Origin: Homoserinibacter gongjuensis
GTDB lineage: Bacteria > Actinomycetota > Actinomycetes > Actinomycetales > Microbacteriaceae
Direction of reading: 5' to 3'
NCBI RefSeq assembly: GCF_030161875.1
Contig: NZ_BSVA01000001.1
Location: 372,001 to 436,000, forward strand
Length of the DNA: 64,000 nucleotides
This document shows positions 59,222-64,000 of the stretch, piece by piece (the first letter of the stretch is position 1; each line of letters begins with the position of its first letter). Under the pieces are notes generated by a model. The model did no database searches, was not told the origin of the DNA, and was given only the letters and a program-made list of their open reading frames with translations. Position numbers and translations under genes: made by a program.

Positions 59222-60591
59222 ATGCGGACCTTCACCCAGGTGCTCGTCAACACCGGCGTCGCCAACGTCACCACGAGCTACCTCTGGTTCGCCCTGACCT
59301 TCTGGGTCTACCTCGAGACCCGCTCGGTGCTCGCGACCGGCGTCATCGGCGGCGCCTACATGCTGCTCGTCGCGCTCTTCTCGATGACCTTCGGCACAAT
59401 CGTCGACCGGCACCGCAAGCAGCGTGTGATGGTGTTCGCGGGCGTCGTGACCCTCGTGGCCTTCGGCATCGCGGGCGGGCTCTACCTGCTCTACCCGGAG
59501 CGCCAGCTCGTCGACATCCGGGGGCCCGCGTTCTGGTTCTTCACGGCGATCATCCTCATCGGCGCCGTGGTCGAGAACATGCGCAACATCGCACTCTCGA
59601 CGACCGTCACTCTGCTCGTGCCCGAGGAGCGTCACGCCAACGCGAACGGGCTCGTCGGCACCGTGCAGGGCTTGGCCTTCACGGTCACGAGCGTCTTCAG
59701 CGGCCTCTCGGTGGGGCTGCTCGGCATGGGCTGGACACTCGCGATCTCGCTCGTGCTCACCGCGGGCGCGCTCGTGCACCTGCTGTTCCTGCGCATCCCC
59801 GAGAACGAGCCCGCGCGCGACCCGAACCGCACCGGCCTGCTCGACCTGCGCGGCAGCATCGCGGCCGTGCGCGCCGCGACCGGTCTCTTCGCCCTCATCA
59901 TCTTCTCGACGTTCAACAACCTCGTCGGCGGTCTCTACATGGCTCTCATGGACCCCTACGGTCTCGAGCTGTTCGCGGTCGAGTGGTGGGGGTCGTGCTC
60001 GGCGTGACCTCGACCGGCTTCATCATCGGCGGTATGGTCGTGGCCCGCTTCGGGCTCGGTCGCAACCCGATCCGCACGATGCTGCTGCTCGTCATGATCA
60101 TGGGGCTCATCGGCGCGTTCTTCACGATCCGCGAGTGGTGGTGGCTCTACGCGGGCGGGATCTGGCTGTACATGGCCCTCGTTCCCGCGATCGAGGCGTC
60201 CGAGCAGACGGTCGTGCAGAAGGTCGTACCGTTCGAGACCCAGGGGCGCGTGTTCGGGTTCGCGGCGGCTTTCGAGTCGGCGGCGGCCCCCGTGACGGCG
60301 TTCCTCATCGCCCCCATCGCGGAGTTCGTGATCATCCCCTACATGGACTCGGCCGCGGGGCGCGGCGACTTCGGATGGCTACTCGGCGAGGGTGAAGCGC
60401 GCGGGATCGCGCTCGTCTTCCTGGTGGGCGGGCTCGTCATGGTGCTCGCAGCGGCGGGCGCATTCCTCACCCGCTCGTACCGCAGGATCTCGGCGCTCTA
60501 CCTCACCCAGCGCGAAACCGTCGAAGCGGATGCGGTGGAGCTTCCGGCGAACAGCCGCGCCGCGGTCGCGGGCGAGGCGACCGTCGACTAG
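59222..60591 (+). CDS. MFS transporter (one-base frameshift)
   Basis: About 456 residues, MFS_3/enterobactin-exporter (EntS)-like group: MRTFTQVLVNTGVANVTTSY, the motif-A variant FGTIVDRHRKQRVMVFAG, NMRNIALSTTVTLLVPEERH and NANGLVGTVQGLAFTVTS are typical. The frame breaks at the five-G run 59988-59992; one more G gives EWWGVVLGVTSTGFIIGG. A repressor site overlaps its promoter, as usual for drug- or ligand-induced exporters; the repressor gene is not adjacent. Confidence 0.88.
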
Positions 60592-60600
60592 GCGGCCCTA

Positions 60601-61017
60601 TCAGGCCGCCGAACGGATGAGCGCGAGCAACGCCTCGCCGTAGGCCTCGGTGGGGTCGTCGGCCTCGAACACGTACACGACCCCGGCCCGCTCGGTCGTG
60701 ACGCGATAGCTGGCGCCGGCTCCCTGCGGCACGCGCTCGAGGCTGCGGAAGGTGCCGTGCAGCAACTCCCGAAGCTGCTCCTCGCGCGGCATCCAGAGCG
60801 CGTCGTCGAGAGCGACCGAGTCGAGCGCCCACTCGGTCGTGCCGTTGAAGCCCAGCACCGATCCGGTCGGGTAGTGATGGGCCTCGATCGTCATGTCGCT
60901 CACCGTGAAGACGTCACCCTCGAACTCGCCACCCACGAGCTGGAAGGCGTCGCCCGACACCGGTGTCCAGACGAGGCCGGCCTCGCGCAGGGCACGGGCG
61001 AGGCGGGTCGAGATCAT
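60601..61017 (-). CDS. Conserved actinobacterial protein of unknown function
   Basis: 138 residues, soluble, alpha/beta: STRLARALREAGLVWTPVSG, FTVSDMTIEAHHYPTGSVLG, FNGTTEWALDSVALDDALWM, PREEQLRELLHGTF. I recall this type in many Micrococcales genomes, sometimes labelled pilus-assembly related without support. Start ATG 61017 (MISTRLARAL), with a weak CAGACT -10 six bases upstream; longer readings run into the aquaporin promoter region. Confidence 0.75.
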   Translation of the reverse strand: MISTRLARALREAGLVWTPVSGDAFQLVGGEFEGDVFTVSDMTIEAHHYPTGSVLGFNGTTEWALDSVALDDALWMPREEQLRELLHGTFRSLERVPQGAGASYRVTTERAGVVYVFEADDPTEAYGEALLALIRSAA

Positions 61018-61141
61018 GACTCCAGTCTGCACCGGACGACGTGTCTGCGCGGGCCGCGCAGCATCCGGCGTTCCTCGGCCCCCTGACCTCGCCTCGCGAC
61101 TAGCCTGGAGGGGTCTGACCGCCACCGAAAGGAATGGACGC

Positions 61142-61864
61142 ATGGCCGACACCGAAACCGCCGTCCCCGCCTCACTCACCCGCCGCCTCATCGCTGAGGC
61201 GTTCGGCACCTATCTGCTCGTCTTCGGCGTGATCGGCGCCGCGCTGTTCTTCTCCACCCCTGACAACGGCGGGGCGCTCCCCGTCGCCCTCGCCGTCGGC
61301 CTCGCGGTGCTCACGGGCGCCTACGCGGTCGGCTCGATCTCGGGCGGCCACTTCAACCCGGCCGTCACGATCGGTGCCGCTGCCGCGGGCCGCTCGCGCT
61401 GGGCCGACCTGCTGCCGTACTGGATCGCGCAGATCGTGGGCGGCGTGCTCGCCACCCTGACCTTCGGGCTGGTCGGCGTCATGAGCGGCAAGGACCTCGA
61501 CTTCGGTGCCGTGTCGAACGGATTCGGCGAGCACTCGCCGCTCGGCTTCGGCATGGGCTCGGTCATCGTGGCCGAGATCGTCGCCACGATGCTGTTCGTG
61601 CTCATCATCCTCGCCGTGACCGCGGCGGGCTCGACGACGGCGGGCTTCGCGCCGCTCGCGATCGGCCTCGCACTCACACTCGTGCACCTCGTGATGATCC
61701 CGATCAGCAACTCCTCCGTGAACCCGGCGCGTTCGATCGCGACCGCCGTGCTCGGCGGTCCCGACGCCCTCGCTCAGCTGTGGGTGTTCCTCGTGGCACC
61801 GCTCGTGGGCGGCCTCATCGCGGGCGTCATCTACCGCCCGCTGTTCGGCGGCCCGAAGGGCTGA
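61142..61864 (+). CDS. aqpZ: Aquaporin Z-type water channel
   Basis: 240 residues, six membrane helices with both half-helix NPA motifs: GGHFNPAVTIGAAAAGR and SSVNPARSIATAVLGG. Selectivity-filter surroundings (GSISGGHFNPAV, NSSVNPARS with Arg after the second NPA) fit a water-selective AqpZ rather than a glycerol facilitator. TAGCCT at 61103-61108 and AAAGGAA before ATG 61142 give a normal leader. Followed by a strong hairpin. Confidence 0.92.
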   Translation: MADTETAVPASLTRRLIAEAFGTYLLVFGVIGAALFFSTPDNGGALPVALAVGLAVLTGAYAVGSISGGHFNPAVTIGAAAAGRSRWADLLPYWIAQIVGGVLATLTFGLVGVMSGKDLDFGAVSNGFGEHSPLGFGMGSVIVAEIVATMLFVLIILAVTAAGSTTAGFAPLAIGLALTLVHLVMIPISNSSVNPARSIATAVLGGPDALAQLWVFLVAPLVGGLIAGVIYRPLFGGPKG

Positions 61865-61899
61865 CCTCCCGGCATTCCCACGGGATGCTCAGGGTCTGT

Positions 61900-61937
61900 C
61901 GAGACGCCACCCCCGATAATCGTGGGGTGGCGTCTCG
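61900..61937 (+). terminator. Strong hairpin after aqpZ, abutting the kinase start
   Basis: Perfect 14-bp stem CGAGACGCCACCCC / GGGGTGGCGTCTCG with a 10-base loop. It ends exactly where the histidine-kinase GTG begins (61938), so it may both terminate aqpZ and sequester or shape the kinase translation start. No U-tract. Confidence 0.5.
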
Positions 61938-63384
61938 GTGGAGGAAGCCCTGCGCTCTGCGCGGGTGCGCATCCTCGCGTCGATGCTGCTGGTGGCCGCG
62001 ATCGGCATGACGGCGGCAGGAGTCAGCGCCTACCTCATCCAGCGCGAGCGCGTGCTGGCCCAGATCGACGACCGCCTCGCGTCGACCGTCGAGGGGCTGC
62101 AGTGCATCGCCGACGGCTGCGACGGCAACGACCAGCCGGTCTCGGTGCTCGACTTCCTCGGCCAGGCGATGACGCGGGTGCTGCCGGATCATAACGAGTC
62201 GACTCTCGGGATCATCGACCGGAGTCCGCGGCTCCGCCCCTCGAGCGGCATCAGCTTCCGCCTCGACGACGATCCGGCCTTCATCGCCCGAGTGCTCGAC
62301 GAAGCCGATCCGGATCACGTCATCCGGGGCACCGCGGCCACCGACTTCGGGGCGCTGCGGTACGCCATCATCCCGGTGCAGATCCCGGGCGACCCGGCCG
62401 CGGGCCTCTACGTTTCGGCCTACGATCTCGACGCCGCCCTCGCCGAGATCACCGAGGCGTTCCGCACGTACTGGCTCGTCGCCGCGGGCGCCCTCGTGAT
62501 CGTCGGGCTCGTGGGCTGGTTCGTCTCGGGCCGCATCCTGCGCCCCTCCGGTCGCTGCGCCGCACCGCCGCGGGCATCGGCGAAGACGATCTGACCACGC
62601 GGATCGATGCCCGCGGCAGCGACGAGGTGTCGGATCTCTCGCACGCCTTCAACGGCATGCTCGATCGCCTGCAGCGCTCCTTCGACACCCAGCGCCGCCT
62701 GCTCGACGACGTGAGCCACGAGCTGCGCACGCCCATCACGATCGTGCGCGGCCACCTGGAGCTGCTCGACGCCGACGATCCGAGCGACGTCGCGAACACA
62801 CGCGAGCTCGCGATCGACGAGCTCGACCGCATGAACGTACTCGTCGACGACATCGCCCTGCTCGTCAAGACGAGCCGCCCCGACTTCCTGCAGCTAGCCC
62901 CCGTCGACGTCGCGGAGTTCACCGAGCAGGTGTTCGCCAAGGCGCGCGCCCTGAGCGCCGAGCACGAGTGGCGGATGGAGTCCGCCCCGCGGGTCGTCGC
63001 GCCGCTCGATGCGACGCGCATCACGCAGGCCTGGCTGCAACTCGCCGAGAACGCGGTGAAGTACGCCCCGACCGGCACGCCGATCGAGCTCGGCAGTGGG
63101 CTCGCCGACTCGGCGCACGGCGAGGTGCTGGAACTGTGGGTGCGCGATCACGGCCCCGGCATCCCGCCCGAGAAGCTCGACTGGATCTTCGGCAGGTTCT
63201 CGCGCGCCGAGGTGGGGCGGGGCGTCGCGGGGTCGGGTCTCGGTCTGTCGATCGTGGCCGCGATCGCCGCAGGGCACGGGGGCCGGGCGTATGCACACAA
63301 TACGGAGGAGGCGGGAGCGCGCGTCGTGATCGCGCTGCCGTTCGACGGGGAGGGGAAGCGGATGCCACGCATTCTGGTAGCTGA
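61938..63384 (+). CDS. Sensor histidine kinase (frameshift)
   Basis: About 480 residues. Membrane helix 1 (residues ~13-33, ASMLLVAAIGMTAAGVSAYL), an outside sensor loop of ~140 residues with three cysteines (GLQCIADGCDG), helix 2 (WLVAAGALVIVGLVGWFVSG), HAMP, HisKA with DVSHELRTPITIVRGH, N-box QLAENAVKYAP, G1 RDHGPGIPPEKL, and G2 GSGLGLSIVAAI. The frame breaks at the C-run 62543-62546; one C more gives LRPLRSLRRTAAGIGEDDL. At the 3' end the frame runs straight into the response regulator; one G more near 63351-63354 would end it at 63384 (EADATHSGS). Start GTG 61938. Confidence 0.85.
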
Positions 63385-64000
63385 GGACGAGACGCGGATC
63401 GCGTCGTTCGTCGAGAAGGGCCTCAAGGCGGCGGGATACGAAGTCGCGACCGCGACCGACGGGGTCGTGGCGCTCGAGCTCGCCCGCGCCGGTGCCTTCG
63501 ATCTGCTGCTGCTCGACCTCGGCCTTCCGGGGCTCGACGGTCTCGAGGTGTTGCGGCGGCTGCGCGAACGGGCCAACCCGATCCCGGTGATCATCCTCAC
63601 GGCGCACGATTCGGCATCCGACACGGTCGCGGGCTTCGAGGGCGGTGCCAACGACTACGTCTCCAAGCCCTTCCGTTTCGACGAGTTGCTGGCGCGGGTG
63701 CGCGTGCGGCTCGACGATGCTCGAGCGCTCAGCACGCCGAGCGCGTCGCTGGATTGCGGCCGCGTGCGCCTCGACCTGCGCACGCGCCGCATCGCCTCGG
63801 ATGCCGGCATCTTCGACCTGTCGGCGCGCGAATACGCCCTCGCCGAGGAGTTCATGCGCAACGCGGAGCAGGTGCTGAGCCGCGAGCAGTTGCTGAGCCG
63901 GGTGTGGGGGCTCGACTTCGACCCGGGTTCGAACGTGGTGGACGTGTACGTGCGCTATCTGCGCCGCAAGATCGGTGCCGCGCACCTGGAGACGGTGCGC
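63362..64000 (+). CDS. OmpR-family response regulator (cut by window end)
   Basis: 213 residues visible. Receiver domain MPRILVAEDETRIASFVEKG with phospho-Asp in DLLLLDLGLPGLDGL, T in IILTAHDS and K in DYVSKPFRF; then the winged-helix effector (LDLRTRRIASDAGIFDLSAR, LSREQLLSRVWGLDFDPG, VDVYVRYLRRKIG), lacking only the last few residues. GAGGGGAA lies just before ATG 63362. Pairs with the kinase upstream; target genes unknown, aqpZ next door is a candidate (inference). Confidence 0.92.
   Translation, partial: MPRILVAEDETRIASFVEKGLKAAGYEVATATDGVVALELARAGAFDLLLLDLGLPGLDGLEVLRRLRERANPIPVIILTAHDSASDTVAGFEGGANDYVSKPFRFDELLARVRVRLDDARALSTPSASLDCGRVRLDLRTRRIASDAGIFDLSAREYALAEEFMRNAEQVLSREQLLSRVWGLDFDPGSNVVDVYVRYLRRKIGAAHLETVR

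Overview
The window is high-GC actinobacterial DNA. The codon use, the frequent GGATGC/GCATCC words, TANNNT -10 boxes placed six bases from start codons, and the gene neighbourhoods (rsmA-tatD-metG, rsmI next to pmt, alr-ddl) fit the family Microbacteriaceae. I cannot name the genus. Most of the window is ordinary chromosome. About 25 reading frames are broken, nearly always by one missing base in a short C or G run. They include metG, nrdA, hrpA and metY, so I read these as base-calling indels and annotate the genes as intact.

Layout. 1-7.9 kb: an ArsR-like regulator (cut by the edge), ispE, rsmA, tatD, metG, a small unknown gene, rsmI and the protein mannosyltransferase pmt. 8-12.1 kb: cell-wall D-alanine genes alr-ddl, then metY with a CoA-binding-fold partner. 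12.1-17.1 kb: an acetyltransferase, a small XRE regulator with a membrane protein facing a DUF4386 gene across two copies of one palindrome, a sulfurtransferase and a DUF255 thioredoxin-like protein. 17.2-21.5 kb: a small two-cysteine membrane peptide followed by an ABC ATPase, two membrane proteins, an HELGH site-2-type protease and a metallo-beta-lactamase-fold protein, all closely packed. 21.5-28.2 kb: an aldo/keto reductase, transhydrogenase pntAB, and a self-regulated ABC exporter operon. 28.4-37.4 kb: hrpA, a PdxH-like oxidase, a 1080-residue LAxTG surface protein with DUF11 repeats, and two small enzymes. 37.5-41.3 kb: ribonucleotide reductase nrdB/nrdA. The small subunit has class Ic residues, and the upstream region carries a NrdR-box pair and DnaA boxes.

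41.4-54.3 kb, minus strand, holds the most striking locus: a secreted ~2276-residue RHS/YD-repeat toxin gene with its own tip and immunity candidate, followed by three displaced cassettes. Each cassette is a copy of the 3' end of the RHS core joined to a different toxin tip and a following immunity candidate (one tip is a GIY-YIG nuclease). The repeated cores (0.5-1.2 kb) give homology for exchanging the tip. 54.5-64 kb: two MFS exporters, a second aldo/keto reductase, an alpha/beta hydrolase, a small hydrophilic protein, a DUF4349 lipoprotein, an aquaporin and a two-component system that runs off the end.

Intergenic spaces hold at least three families of palindromic REP-like repeats, including a four-unit tandem array at 56.9 kb and one short repeat read in frame inside tatD. 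No tRNA, rRNA, IS element, phage or CRISPR was seen. No intergenic gap exceeds about 300 bp; the longest (41.08-41.37 kb) is the nrd control region.
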